DNA of 64,000 nucleotides from an uncultured Eubacteriales bacterium (GCA_902793605.1 CADBEB010000012.1:1-64000); one strand, 5' to 3'; positions 7,653 to 15,176 are shown, counted from the stretch's first letter. The notes: a model not told the origin generated them from the sequence alone. Numbers and translations: made by a program.

Positions 7653-9551
7653 ATGGACGAACAAAACAGCCTCCATACAGGCACGGAGGAAACACAGTTG
7701 ATTATTCCAAACTGGACGCTGGACGACTTCAAAGGGATCGAGCCATACAAGTGGTTGTATGAGCATCGAAATATTCCGACATTCAAATCATTGTGGTATG
7801 ACGTTCAGGAAATGGCGAAAACCTTTCAATTCAGTAAGCAAAGGTTCACTGTAAAATGGCAAGAATACGAAAACAGTATCTTGCCGAAGAATAGCGGCGA
7901 CTATGTAACGACGTTCCCGGACCAACCGATTCAATTACAGAGCGGGAAATATATTTGCGATGAATACGGCGTCGCATATCTTGACCGATACGGAAACCAG
8001 ATGGACGTATGCTTACATCCTATCATGCCCGTTGCGAGGATCATCAATCAGGATACAGCGGAACAGTATATTCGGATTGCGTTTCAGCGCGGGGGTACAT
8101 GGAAAACGTTGGACATCGAAAAAACGATTGCGTATTCCGCAACCAAGGTTGTAAGCCTGTCCGGTGTTGGTGTTGGTGTCACAAGCGAAAATGCAAGATA
8201 CCTTGTTTCATTCCTATGTGATATGGAAAGCCTGAACTACGATATCCTCCGGGAAATACGGACAACATCGCGGTTAGGATGGCATGGAAATGCTTTTGTT
8301 CCGTACGATAAAGCACTCCAATACATAGATAACGGCAACTCTCAAATTGTTGGTTCAATTAAACAGAGCGGCGATTATAATATTTGGCTGGAAGCAATTA
8401 AGACGACCAGGGACGGCACAGCGCGGCATCTTCCTGCCCGTATTGCCGTTGCGGCATCATTCGCGTCGCCGTTATTGTCCAAGGTTGGATATTTGCCTTT
8501 CTGGTGTAATATTCACTCAACCATTAGTAGCAGCTGCAAATCGGTATCGGTCATGATGGCGGCATCAGTATGGGGTAAACCGGATATCGGACACGGCTTA
8601 ACAATAAGCGCCAACGGCACAACAAACGCGCTGGAGGTCGTCGCATCCTCTCTTAACAACATCCCATTGTTTATTGACGAACTCCAGACCGCCCAGAAAG
8701 AAAAGGGATTCGGCCAAACAGCGTACAATCTATGCGAAGGTGCTGGCCGGGGCAGATTGAACCGAGGAGCGAAATTACAACCGTTATTGCACTGGTGCTT
8801 AGTCACAATCAGCAGCGGCGAGCAGACCGTTACAAACGACCTTGACCACGAGGGAGCGTTGGCCCGTGTTGTTGAAGTCAACGTAAAAGAGCCGGTCTTT
8901 TCAGATCCTCACACAGTGGTTAATACGATCAAGGAAAACTACGGATTCGCCGGGGCAGCTTATGTCAAAGCAATCGCTGGTGAAGATATGAGCGCCCTAA
9001 AGAAGGAAACTGACCGGATCAGCAAGTCGTTACAAGAAAGTGGCGTACAGGTGAAACAGGCGGACTCCGGCGCCATGCTCATTATTGCGGACCGACTCGC
9101 AGCCAAGTATATTTTCGGCGATCAGGAGACCGCGCTGACCGAAGATGATGTACGTCAATATCTTAAACTGGAAGTCGATACAGATATGAACCGGCGCGTA
9201 TATGAGCATATATGTGGCTGGTGCCAGCAATATCAAGGCTATTTCGAGAGCGACGGCAATCGGTACGTTAAGCCGTATTACGGGAAAAAAGTTTGCGATA
9301 CTCATTACAGGATCGCACGAAATCCGCTTAAGGCAGAACTGACCCGTAACGGATTCAACTATGATTCGTTTATCGAATGGTGTGTTCATCATGGCGCGAT
9401 GAAAGATAAGTCAGGAACACCGGCCAAGCAACACCTTAGCAAAGACTCGCAACGGTTGCTTGACTTCTTCACCGACGCATTGAATAACGAGGCAGAAACC
9501 GGAACAGCAAACCCCGGAACGGTTGTTGACGTACCGGATTTGCCATTCTGA
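7653..9551 (+). CDS. DUF927-family helicase-like replication protein
   Basis: A 632-aa protein. The C-terminal two-thirds match the DUF927 pattern: a conserved block around residues 200-215 (RTTSRLGWHG), a P-loop region near 290-297 and a Walker B strand LFIDEL at 339-344, as in superfamily-3-like ATPases of phages and satellites. DUF927 proteins are thought to act with primases in element replication. The Walker A is degraded: G-x4-G-K-S reads T290 and C295 at the glycines, with K296 and S297 kept, so ATPase activity is doubtful. The start at 7653 follows GGAGG 8 bp upstream; the frame is open earlier, but that part overlaps the HTH gene and the palindromes. A terminator follows directly at 9577. 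Confidence 0.8.
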   Translation: MDEQNSLHTGTEETQLIIPNWTLDDFKGIEPYKWLYEHRNIPTFKSLWYDVQEMAKTFQFSKQRFTVKWQEYENSILPKNSGDYVTTFPDQPIQLQSGKYICDEYGVAYLDRYGNQMDVCLHPIMPVARIINQDTAEQYIRIAFQRGGTWKTLDIEKTIAYSATKVVSLSGVGVGVTSENARYLVSFLCDMESLNYDILREIRTTSRLGWHGNAFVPYDKALQYIDNGNSQIVGSIKQSGDYNIWLEAIKTTRDGTARHLPARIAVAASFASPLLSKVGYLPFWCNIHSTISSSCKSVSVMMAASVWGKPDIGHGLTISANGTTNALEVVASSLNNIPLFIDELQTAQKEKGFGQTAYNLCEGAGRGRLNRGAKLQPLLHWCLVTISSGEQTVTNDLDHEGALARVVEVNVKEPVFSDPHTVVNTIKENYGFAGAAYVKAIAGEDMSALKKETDRISKSLQESGVQVKQADSGAMLIIADRLAAKYIFGDQETALTEDDVRQYLKLEVDTDMNRRVYEHICGWCQQYQGYFESDGNRYVKPYYGKKVCDTHYRIARNPLKAELTRNGFNYDSFIEWCVHHGAMKDKSGTPAKQHLSKDSQRLLDFFTDALNNEAETGTANPGTVVDVPDLPF

Positions 9552-9556
9552 ATTGA

Positions 9557-9856
9557 TTGTTACAAAAACATTCAATTGCTACAGAACGATAAGGTTCTGT
9601 AGCATTTTTGTAGCAAGTCCAAAGCGTTGAAAAATATTGCGTTGATGGTCTTTTGCTACATTACTACGGGAATGATTAACAAAAATGTATGCGGAAAAAA
9701 AAATAAATGTGAAAATGTTTGTTCTCATATATACGCAAGAATGAGTTTTCTTGTAGTCACTGTAGTAAGAGTATCTCTATTCGTTGATTTATAAGGGATT
9801 GCACTTGCTACAAAACTTGCTACAGAGTTGCTACAGCACTATTGTTTTTGTAGCAA
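9557..9856. repeat. iteron-like TTGCTACA repeats, candidate origin
   Basis: TTGCTACA occurs at 9576, 9653, 9805, 9817 and 9828, and its complement TGTAGCAA at 9609 and 9849, with one-mismatch copies at 9557 (TTGTTACA), 9598 (TGTAGCAT) and 9761 (TGTAGTAA). Three copies at 9805-9835 are spaced 11-12 bp apart, about one helical turn. They surround AT-rich DNA directly behind the replication-like gene, as in iteron origins. Confidence 0.6.
9577..9609 (+). terminator. terminator after DUF927 gene
   Basis: TGCTACAGAAC/GTTCTGTAGCA, 11-bp perfect stem with a 6-nt loop, then TTTTT. The stem arms themselves contain the 8-bp iteron motif. Confidence 0.75.
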
Positions 9857-10219
9857 AGAACCTTTTCCCATTTTCAGCTACTCGTCGGGGTAACGATACG
9901 GGGACGGTACCATTTCCAATTTCCCCACGGGGTACCCGGGTATTCAGATTGGCAACACGTTTGTCATATCTGGTATGAAATTTTCGATTGTAACAGGCTG
10001 AATATGGCGCGTATGTTATATTTTACTCTTCCCAACCGATCAGCAGCTCTCAGCGAGGAATTGAGATAACAAGAATTGTTGGCCACATAAACCACACTGA
10101 CAATGATTGTGACGCGTTACAGTTTATATCCTTCTTCTTATCCTTCTACTTATTCAGCATAAGCAAGCAGAAGGACAAAACGATTATCACGTTGACAGAT
10201 AAATATATTTGTCCGTTAA
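9857..10219. other. gene-free stretch in island 1
   Basis: No ORF with a ribosome site. There is one imperfect inverted repeat (CCTTCT near 10141 against AGAAGG near 10168). Otherwise it is AT-rich spacer between the iteron region and the recombinase promoter, possibly the unwinding side of an origin. Confidence 0.4.
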
Positions 10220-10271
10220 TTGTCAATTATCATGAATGATACTTGACAATATATCTGAGCGTTGATATACT
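10220..10271 (+). promoter_or_regulatory. recombinase promoter with overlapping 30-bp palindrome
   Basis: TTGACA at 10243-10248 and TATACT at 10266-10271, 17 bp apart. The -35 is also the right arm of an interrupted palindrome, TTGTCAA (10220-10226) to TTGACAA (10243-10249), with inner arms ATCAT/ATGAT. A dimeric repressor, perhaps the recombinase itself, could block the promoter here. Confidence 0.7.
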
Positions 10272-10296
10272 GTTTCATGAAAGGAAGGTGCCAACG

Positions 10297-11124
10297 ATGT
10301 GCATGATTACAGGTTACGTCCGAGTATCGACCGCGACACAGAGTGAACAAGGATATGGACTGGAAGAACAGAAGAACGCTATTCGCGATTACTGCAAGAA
10401 AAAAGGTATCACGCTGGATCGCATCTTCACTGATGAAGGTATCAGCGGACGGATTGACGACGTTGATGATGATGATGCATTGAGCAAACGCGAGGCCCTG
10501 ATCGAGTTGTTCGCCAGTATCGAAGATAATGGAACAATAATTGTAAAGAACACTTCCCGTTTATGGCGGTCCGATATGGCAAAGGCTCTTATTCGCCGGA
10601 TGATCAAGAAACGTGGTATCCGAGTAATATCTATCGAACAGCCGCGATTCGACCTGTACAGTGATAATCCGAATGATCGATTCTTTGCAACTCTGATGGA
10701 AGCGGTTGACGAACTGGAACGCGCACAGATTGCAATCAGGCTTGCCAAAGGACGGAAACAAAAGGCACGTACAGGCGCGAAACCTGCCGGAGTTTGTCCT
10801 TATGGATATGGATACGCCACGGACAAGAAAAGTATCGTAATCGTCGAGGATGAAGCCAGGATCATCAAGCGGATATTCTCTGAAGCGATGAAGGGAAAAA
10901 GCCTTGCCAAGATCGCCGAGGGCCTGAACGCTGATGGACTGCAAACCCGGCGCGGGTCATGGACAAGCGGCGGTCTGTCTGTGATACTGCATAATCAATT
11001 CTACTGCGGAACACTGACCCATGACGGTGTAACATATGCAGGAACGCACGAGCCGATTATATCCAAGATCACGTTCGGAAAAGTACAGGCTCAAATGGAA
11101 AAACGACAGAGGAACAAGGCGTAA
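10297..11124 (+). CDS. compact serine recombinase
   Basis: A 275-aa serine recombinase. The resolvase catalytic domain is at 1-150, with nucleophile Ser11 in YVRVST and the arginine-rich active-site helix after NTSRLWRSDMAKALIRRM. A recombinase domain follows at about 165-270, ending in HNQFYCGTLTHDG and the helix to KRQRNK. Large serine integrases add a zinc ribbon and coiled coil and are usually 450-600 aa; this one stops directly after the recombinase domain, so it may be a DNA invertase or resolvase-like enzyme rather than the integrase of the island. The start at 10297 follows AAGGAAGG; an in-frame ATG at 10243 lies on the -35 element and is rejected. It could resolve island multimers or flip a segment. 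Confidence 0.88.
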   Translation: MCMITGYVRVSTATQSEQGYGLEEQKNAIRDYCKKKGITLDRIFTDEGISGRIDDVDDDDALSKREALIELFASIEDNGTIIVKNTSRLWRSDMAKALIRRMIKKRGIRVISIEQPRFDLYSDNPNDRFFATLMEAVDELERAQIAIRLAKGRKQKARTGAKPAGVCPYGYGYATDKKSIVIVEDEARIIKRIFSEAMKGKSLAKIAEGLNADGLQTRRGSWTSGGLSVILHNQFYCGTLTHDGVTYAGTHEPIISKITFGKVQAQMEKRQRNKA

Positions 11125-11134
11125 AGCACAATAC

Positions 11135-11172
11135 CAACGACGACGGTGTAACGATCTGCACCGTCGTCGTTG
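11135..11172. terminator. perfect 14-bp hairpin after recombinase
   Basis: CAACGACGACGGTG (11135-11148) and its exact complement (11159-11172) around a 10-nt loop. No U tract follows, so it could be a weak terminator, an mRNA-stabilising hairpin or a recombinase site. Confidence 0.5.
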
Positions 11173-11284
11173 TCATATATTACATGAACATATGAACAGG
11201 TTGAAACCTTTTTTTCCGTGTAAACCAACGCGGTGCATTTGCTCAAACCCGACACCAGAAACCGTTGAAAAATAAGGTGAATCG

Positions 11285-11313
11285 TTGACAAGAAGAAGAA
11301 AAAGCAGTACAAT
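11285..11313 (+). promoter_or_regulatory. promoter of the island 1 small-gene operon
   Basis: TTGACA at 11285-11290 and TACAAT at 11308-11313, 17 bp apart. Predicted start is near 11320, immediately before a terminator-like hairpin, the same layout as at 7221. Confidence 0.7.
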
Positions 11314-11321
11314 ACAAGAGT

Positions 11322-11369
11322 AGAGAGCCGCATTATTGCGAGAATTGCAGTATTGCGGTTCTCTTTTTT
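11322..11369 (+). terminator. promoter-proximal terminator (attenuator)
   Basis: AGAGAGCCGCA (11322-11332) pairs with TGCGGTTCTCT (11354-11364) over 11 bp with one G-U, followed by six T. The loop holds repeated ATTGC words. It lies within the first 50 nt of the transcript, so downstream genes need read-through. Confidence 0.65.
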
Positions 11370-11405
11370 ATTTATCAACGCGAAGCGCGGAAAGGACGGA
11401 ATACC

Positions 11406-11843
11406 ATGATACGAGAGTATGAGGAAGCACTGGCCCGGGGTGAAGGTGCCGAAGGTCTTGAACGGATCCGGCAAGGCCTAATACAACGGGCGGAGGATGA
11501 CCGCCGGGAACGTATGCAACAGATTGAAACGGATTACAAGTCGGTTCAGTTAATCCGGTTCGGGCTTGACCAGGATCGGACATCGCCTGTATATGCGATT
11601 GCTAAAGGATACTGCAACTGGATGCGAAAGAAGTATCCGGCGCCGGAGGATAATCTCGCAAAGTCACTATTACGAGAGGTCCGGCGCGAAGAATACGAAA
11701 GCAAAATGAACAAAACGAAACGGAAGGAGGCAACCAACAATGACACAGCGGAAAGGAAACAATCAGGTGTTACCGGCGGATCAGATCGAGAAAGCAGCGG
11801 CGAGCCGGAGAGCGTACCAAAGGCAGTACAGGGCGAATCATAA
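11406..11843 (+). CDS. hydrophilic protein of unknown function, island 1
   Basis: A 145-aa, highly charged protein. Residues 1-50 and 80-110 are probably helical, and the last 40 residues are Ser/Gly/Glu-rich and likely disordered. No domain is recognised. GGAAAGGACGG lies 5-14 bp before the ATG. It is the first gene behind the attenuated promoter at 11285. Its 3' third overlaps the next gene by about 100 bp in another frame, an unusually long overlap; the downstream gene has the stronger ribosome site, so both are probably used. Confidence 0.6.
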   Translation: MIREYEEALARGEGAEGLERIRQGLIQRAEDDRRERMQQIETDYKSVQLIRFGLDQDRTSPVYAIAKGYCNWMRKKYPAPEDNLAKSLLREVRREEYESKMNKTKRKEATNNDTAERKQSGVTGGSDRESSGEPESVPKAVQGES

Positions 11844-11937
11844 AGATTCGGTTCGGCGCTGGAATCAAACGTACTGGATGCGTCGAGCCGAGCGCGAAGC
11901 CGCAACCGCTGAACCGGGTGAACACGCGGAGGATTAA
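11740..11937 (+). CDS. small basic protein, overlapping gene
   Basis: A 65-aa protein rich in Arg, Gln and Ala (SRRAYQRQYRANHKDSVRRW), probably helical and nucleic-acid binding. AAGGAGG lies 9 bp upstream of the ATG, the best ribosome site in the cluster, although the gene starts inside the preceding one. The same kind of short basic protein is common in phage-related elements; I cannot assign a function. Confidence 0.6.
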   Translation: MTQRKGNNQVLPADQIEKAAASRRAYQRQYRANHKDSVRRWNQTYWMRRAEREAATAEPGEHAED

Positions 11938-11941
11938 CGAA

Positions 11942-12070
11942 ATGATTCAGACGGAAACGACGCCGCCGGTTAGAAAAGACGATACCGCTCCACAGGATGA
12001 AACAACGGAACGTGATAGTTTTCAGTTGCTGCTCATCGAATTATGGATGGAACAAAACGAACAACATTGA
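11942..12070 (+). CDS. 42-aa small protein
   Basis: A short ORF filling the gap between two operon genes: 43 codons from ATG 11942 to TGA 12070, with GGAGG 9 bp upstream lying in the end of the preceding gene. The product is acidic with a hydrophobic C-terminal helix (SFQLLLIELWMEQNEQ). Close packing (4 bp after one gene, 17 bp before the next) supports it as a real gene. Function unknown. Confidence 0.55.
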   Translation: MIQTETTPPVRKDDTAPQDETTERDSFQLLLIELWMEQNEQH

Positions 12071-12087
12071 CGAAGGGAGGTGAATAC

Positions 12088-12639
12088 ATGAACCATAACG
12101 ATATAGTTGCAGTACCGACCGCAAAGGCGCCGAAATACGGCGGTCCGGAACAAACCGCAGTAGTACGGGTGGATTCAATCCGGCAGATTGTAAACAGTAA
12201 GCGTGATTTATTGGAAAAGTCGCCTGTTAGGGTTGACTTGCGAGATGAAGGCGCAGTGCGACAGGCGGCGGATAGATACTTATCACACTGCACAGATTAC
12301 GCCGTATTACCTTCTTTTGTGGGACTTGCGGCGACGCTGGGAGTAAGTCGGATGTACCTGTATCGCTTTCTTGAACAGAACAGGGAAAGCAGTACAGGGC
12401 GATTACTTGAACAGTTACGTTCACTTTTTACGGACGCACGAATCACAGCGGCCGACAGGAACGCAGCGCTGGAAAGCCTGACAATTTTCCTGCTTAAAAA
12501 TGGCAACGAAGGTTTTGCGGATCGAGTCGAGGTTGCTCCTGCTGAACCGTCTAACCCGTTTGGAAATATGGATGTAGAAGCGGCACGGCGTCGGCTAATT
12601 GAATCAATACCGGATGATGACGGTGACGCGGAGGGTTGA
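12088..12639 (+). CDS. HTH protein, possible terminase small subunit-like
   Basis: A 183-aa protein. The region around 75-105 reads as a helix-turn-helix (PSFVGLAATLGVSRMYLYRFL), followed by helices and a motif TIFLLKNGNEGFADR near 140-155. This order (HTH selecting by age or site, helical bundle, then a LKN..GF.D motif) is what small terminase and DNA-packaging proteins of Bacillota phages show. In phage satellites such a protein redirects helper-phage packaging to the satellite. The match is from memory of the pattern only; a transcription regulator is the main alternative. AAGGGAGGTG lies 6 bp before the ATG at 12088. Confidence 0.5.
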   Translation: MNHNDIVAVPTAKAPKYGGPEQTAVVRVDSIRQIVNSKRDLLEKSPVRVDLRDEGAVRQAADRYLSHCTDYAVLPSFVGLAATLGVSRMYLYRFLEQNRESSTGRLLEQLRSLFTDARITAADRNAALESLTIFLLKNGNEGFADRVEVAPAEPSNPFGNMDVEAARRRLIESIPDDDGDAEG

Positions 12640-12643
12640 AACG

Positions 12644-12829
12644 ATGAAAGCGAAGATTAGAAGGAAACTTGAACGCGAAGCCGAGCAAGTGAGAAAAGAG
12701 GTCGGGCTGGTTTCAGTTCGCGACATCATGAATAATCCGGCAGTTCGTCAGGCGGTACTTGACGCCGCCGGATATGGATCCAAACCAACCACACAGCAGA
12801 AGGGAGATGCAAATTATGAAAAGCAATAG
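12644..12829 (+). CDS. 61-aa protein of unknown function
   Basis: A short charged protein (MKAKIRRKLEREAEQVRKE at the N-terminus), an alpha-helical segment followed by VRDIMNNPAVRQAVLDAAGYG. GGAGGG lies 8 bp upstream, overlapping the stop of the preceding gene. The segment NPAVRQAVLDAAG looks like a small structural helix pair. No family recognised. Confidence 0.55.
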   Translation: MKAKIRRKLEREAEQVRKEVGLVSVRDIMNNPAVRQAVLDAAGYGSKPTTQQKGDANYEKQ

Positions 12830-12974
12830 CAAGCCAAACGGGGCCGCCCGAACGCACTTAATGAAAATCGGTGCGGTAAACGCAAACACCAATAAACCGA
12901 ACCCGGACAGGATCGTAAAAACGGGCGTTGGCATTAGCAGCAAGCCGAAACCCAGCCCCGGCCGGAAGAAGTGA
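12816..12974 (+). CDS. 52-aa basic, Pro/Lys-rich small protein
   Basis: Starts inside the preceding gene (14-bp overlap) with AGAAGGGAG about 9 bp upstream. The product is rich in Asn, Lys and Pro (MKSNSKPNGAARTHLMKIG, then SSKPKPSPGRKK), probably unstructured and nucleic-acid binding. Function unknown; only the ribosome site and operon position support it. Confidence 0.5.
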   Translation: MKSNSKPNGAARTHLMKIGAVNANTNKPNPDRIVKTGVGISSKPKPSPGRKK

Positions 12975-12980
12975 GCGCCA

Positions 12981-13346
12981 TTGTTTACAGATACCCTCCG
13001 CGAGATCGAACTGACTCAACGAATTGACCTTGACGCTGCCGGAAATAAACCGAGTTTTTACGCACTGTGTGCCGGATACCTGAGAGGATTCAAAAACAAC
13101 CGACATACTCAAACGGATGACGTTATGCCGGGCGACAAGAGGATGACACTGGCGACCCGGCGCCTATATTCAAAGGCAACCCCGACGGAACGGGCGGTAA
13201 TGACCGGGGCCGACGCTCCCGAACTGACTACCCGGGAGCGGTCAAAGGTATTCGCTGTTTTGTGCTATAAACTGGCACGAGAAGCGCACTTAACCGCAAC
13301 AATACTTTTGCCAGACGAAAACGAAAGGATTGATAATAATGATTAA
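12981..13346 (+). CDS. 121-aa protein of unknown function
   Basis: A 121-aa protein with a probable TTG start 6 bp after the preceding stop; an internal ATG 48 codons later is possible but would discard conserved-looking sequence (ELTQRIDLDAAGNKPSFYALCAGYLRG). Mixed helical composition, no membrane segment or motif that I know. It overlaps the following gene by 8 bp, suggesting translational coupling. Confidence 0.55.
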   Translation: MFTDTLREIELTQRIDLDAAGNKPSFYALCAGYLRGFKNNRHTQTDDVMPGDKRMTLATRRLYSKATPTERAVMTGADAPELTTRERSKVFAVLCYKLAREAHLTATILLPDENERIDNND

Positions 13347-14379
13347 CGCAACGCCTGTACGACTCATTTTTAAGACACTGCTTGACGGTATGGAACAATA
13401 CGCCGAAAACGTAACGAACACCGCTAAAAAGTTTCGGACAGACTACACCGCAGCTGCAAAGTCAGCGTCCATATACAAAGACGAAAAGAAAATACTGAGC
13501 CACAAGCGGACGGAACTGGCGACCGCCGCCCGGGCGGAGATTGCCCGATTCGGTGCAGAGTTAGGCGAAGTCATCGCCGGATGCGCGAAGGACATGAACG
13601 ATTGTTTAGAAAACGCACTCTGTAAACCTGTTCCGGCTGCAACTGAAAAACTGATAAACCTGTACGGCCGGTATAATCTTCCAATGAGCAAAAACGAGGT
13701 GGAAGCAGCCCTTATAGTGAACGGCGGTCATATTGGGGGCCTCCGCCTGATTGACGCCATGTTGAGGGAAAGCAACAGCCCGTATGTACTAAAATTTACG
13801 AGTGTAGAACAGTACGCAGAGGATATTTCAGAGTTAGCAAAGTTCGCCATTATGGCAGAATATACGCCTTGCTTTCCTATGGAATATCTACCGGAAGCGA
13901 AACTGATTTTTTGCGGTTCAAAGGAAACAGTGATAAAACCTGCGAAAGATGCACACACAACCGGCCGTAACGGTCCAGAGTACGGGCAAGCCGGTGATGT
14001 ACTACAAACCAACATACTAAACGCGGCCGCCCGTGTGTATCGCTATCAGGACGGGAAAGCAGTGGAAACCATGCAGGATATGGACCAAACCATGTTGACA
14101 ATTTATAGTACAGAATACGGCTCACTGCTTGAAAAGATCATCGGAAAGAAAACCGAAGATCAGGAAAGCATTGGTATAGCGCAACGTTGGTGCGGCGACA
14201 TGGCCCCGGCGGAGGAACGGAAACTAAACTACGAGAATTTACCAGAGCCGATATCATGCACAACTATTGTTTCATCAGAGGAACCGGCATTAAAACTTGC
14301 CGCCGAAATGGGAGCGGAGGCGGCAAGGCGTAATGGCCCGGTGTCGATGGAAACAATGGAAGCGAACGGCATGAAGTAA
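13339..14379 (+). CDS. 346-aa island protein of unknown function
   Basis: The largest unknown in island 1. Residues about 1-85 look like a coiled helical region (many Ala, Lys, Glu, e.g. FRTDYTAAAKSASIYKDEKK), and the rest is mixed alpha/beta with no catalytic motif seen. Length and position near the end of a rightward operon would suit a structural, scaffold-like or packaging-interference protein in a satellite, but nothing in the sequence proves this. AAAGGA lies 9 bp before the ATG at 13339; a TTG 9 bp earlier is in frame. It overlaps the preceding gene by 8 bp. Confidence 0.6.
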   Translation: MINATPVRLIFKTLLDGMEQYAENVTNTAKKFRTDYTAAAKSASIYKDEKKILSHKRTELATAARAEIARFGAELGEVIAGCAKDMNDCLENALCKPVPAATEKLINLYGRYNLPMSKNEVEAALIVNGGHIGGLRLIDAMLRESNSPYVLKFTSVEQYAEDISELAKFAIMAEYTPCFPMEYLPEAKLIFCGSKETVIKPAKDAHTTGRNGPEYGQAGDVLQTNILNAAARVYRYQDGKAVETMQDMDQTMLTIYSTEYGSLLEKIIGKKTEDQESIGIAQRWCGDMAPAEERKLNYENLPEPISCTTIVSSEEPALKLAAEMGAEAARRNGPVSMETMEANGMK

Positions 14380-14392
14380 TAGAGGTGATATG

Positions 14393-14617
14393 ATGTATAC
14401 TCTTCCACTGAAGGATAGCGCGGAGGTTGATTTGCTTCATCGGGCGGTATCGGCGTTTCTGGAAACGGAATATTGTAAAGAACACGCCATGACCGCAACG
14501 GAAAAAATGCTGAACCGGGTAAACGCACTGTTAACCTATGCTGACGCCGACGAGAAACGCGACGCAGCCGCAAGCGCACTTGATGATGTTCTTGAGGATC
14601 AGCAAGTAGATCCTTGA
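14393..14617 (+). CDS. 74-aa small protein, end of operon
   Basis: A small acidic helical protein (KDSAEVDLLHRAVSAFLETEY ... YADADEKRDAAASALDDVLED). Two ATGs stand side by side at 14390 and 14393; the second is better spaced from AGAGGTG. It is the last gene before a strong terminator at 14635, so it closes the operon that starts at 11285. No family recognised. Confidence 0.55.
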   Translation: MYTLPLKDSAEVDLLHRAVSAFLETEYCKEHAMTATEKMLNRVNALLTYADADEKRDAAASALDDVLEDQQVDP

Positions 14618-14634
14618 ACCGTATCATAAAGGTA

Positions 14635-14667
14635 CCGCCCAGCCGATGAAGCCGGGCGGTTTTTTTT
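14635..14667 (+). terminator. operon terminator
   Basis: CCGCCC (14635-14640) pairs with GGGCGG (14654-14659), extended by GC pairs, followed by eight T. A textbook intrinsic terminator. Confidence 0.85.
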
Positions 14668-14694
14668 CGAAAGGATTGAAAGGAGTTGAACCTT

Positions 14695-14730
14695 ATGAAT
14701 TTCAACCATATTATACCACGAACAAAATAA
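14695..14730 (+). CDS. possible 11-residue leader peptide
   Basis: An 11-codon reading frame (MNFNHIIPRTK) with an excellent ribosome site, AAAGGAG, 9 bp upstream. It is followed by an inverted repeat AATAATCGG/CCGATTATT (14727-14763). A strong ribosome site on a peptide this short suggests a leader peptide or the remnant of a longer gene. Confidence 0.3.
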   Translation: MNFNHIIPRTK

Positions 14731-14796
14731 TCGGCACAAGTAAAAAAGTTCGTACCGATTATTACATTATGTAGTATCAGTATTGCAATAAGTTGT

Positions 14797-14837
14797 TTGA
14801 AATCAAGGCTTTCAGAGCCTATAATGTTATCTGAAAG
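14797..14837 (+). promoter_or_regulatory. promoter with flanking operator repeat for the 93-aa gene
   Basis: TTGAAA (14797-14802) and TATAAT (14820-14825), 17 bp apart. CTTTCAGA (14809-14816) and its complement TCTGAAAG (14830-14837) bracket the -10, a natural repressor site. Confidence 0.7.
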
Positions 14838-14849
14838 GAGCGTGATTAT

Positions 14850-15131
14850 ATGAACGCTGAAACATTAACACTTATTATCCGGGCAATCAGAAAAACATAC
14901 CGAGCAACGGAAGCACTATCAATATTGACCGAAGGGCACAGCATTACTATTGTAGAGGACGCATATGGCGATATGATTGACGCCGTTTTTAAACTCTGTA
15001 ATGAGCAAGTGAACGAACTGCATGATTCATTAACTTATCGCTTGATTCAGAATAATGACCTGAGCGACGATCAGGTTGCCGATATGCTGCTTGCGGTAAT
15101 AAAAAATGAAACCGTCAGCAAAGCAAGCTGA
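14850..15131 (+). CDS. 93-aa acidic protein under its own promoter
   Basis: A mainly helical, acidic 93-aa protein (AYGDMIDAVFKLCNEQVNELHD in the middle) with no recognised family. GAAAGGAG lies 8 bp before the ATG. Unlike the other small genes it has its own strong promoter and operator-like repeat and its own terminator, so it may be expressed in the integrated state, as cargo or immunity genes in islands often are. Function unknown. Confidence 0.65.
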   Translation: MNAETLTLIIRAIRKTYRATEALSILTEGHSITIVEDAYGDMIDAVFKLCNEQVNELHDSLTYRLIQNNDLSDDQVADMLLAVIKNETVSKAS

Positions 15132-15145
15132 CGGTCACGAGCGCG

Positions 15146-15176
15146 GTGTCGGGGCAGGACAACCCCGGCACTTTTA
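15146..15176 (+). terminator. terminator of the 93-aa gene
   Basis: GTGTCGGGG/CCCCGGCAC stem (one G-U) then CTTTTATT. A second hairpin, ACCGTCAGC/GCTGACGGT, overlaps the stop codon at 15111-15134. Confidence 0.75.

Noticed and set aside
10243..10296. Upstream ATG as start of the island 1 serine recombinase
   Set aside because: It falls on the -35 element of a well-formed promoter, and the extra residues are unrelated to resolvase N-termini; ATG 10297 has a proper ribosome site.
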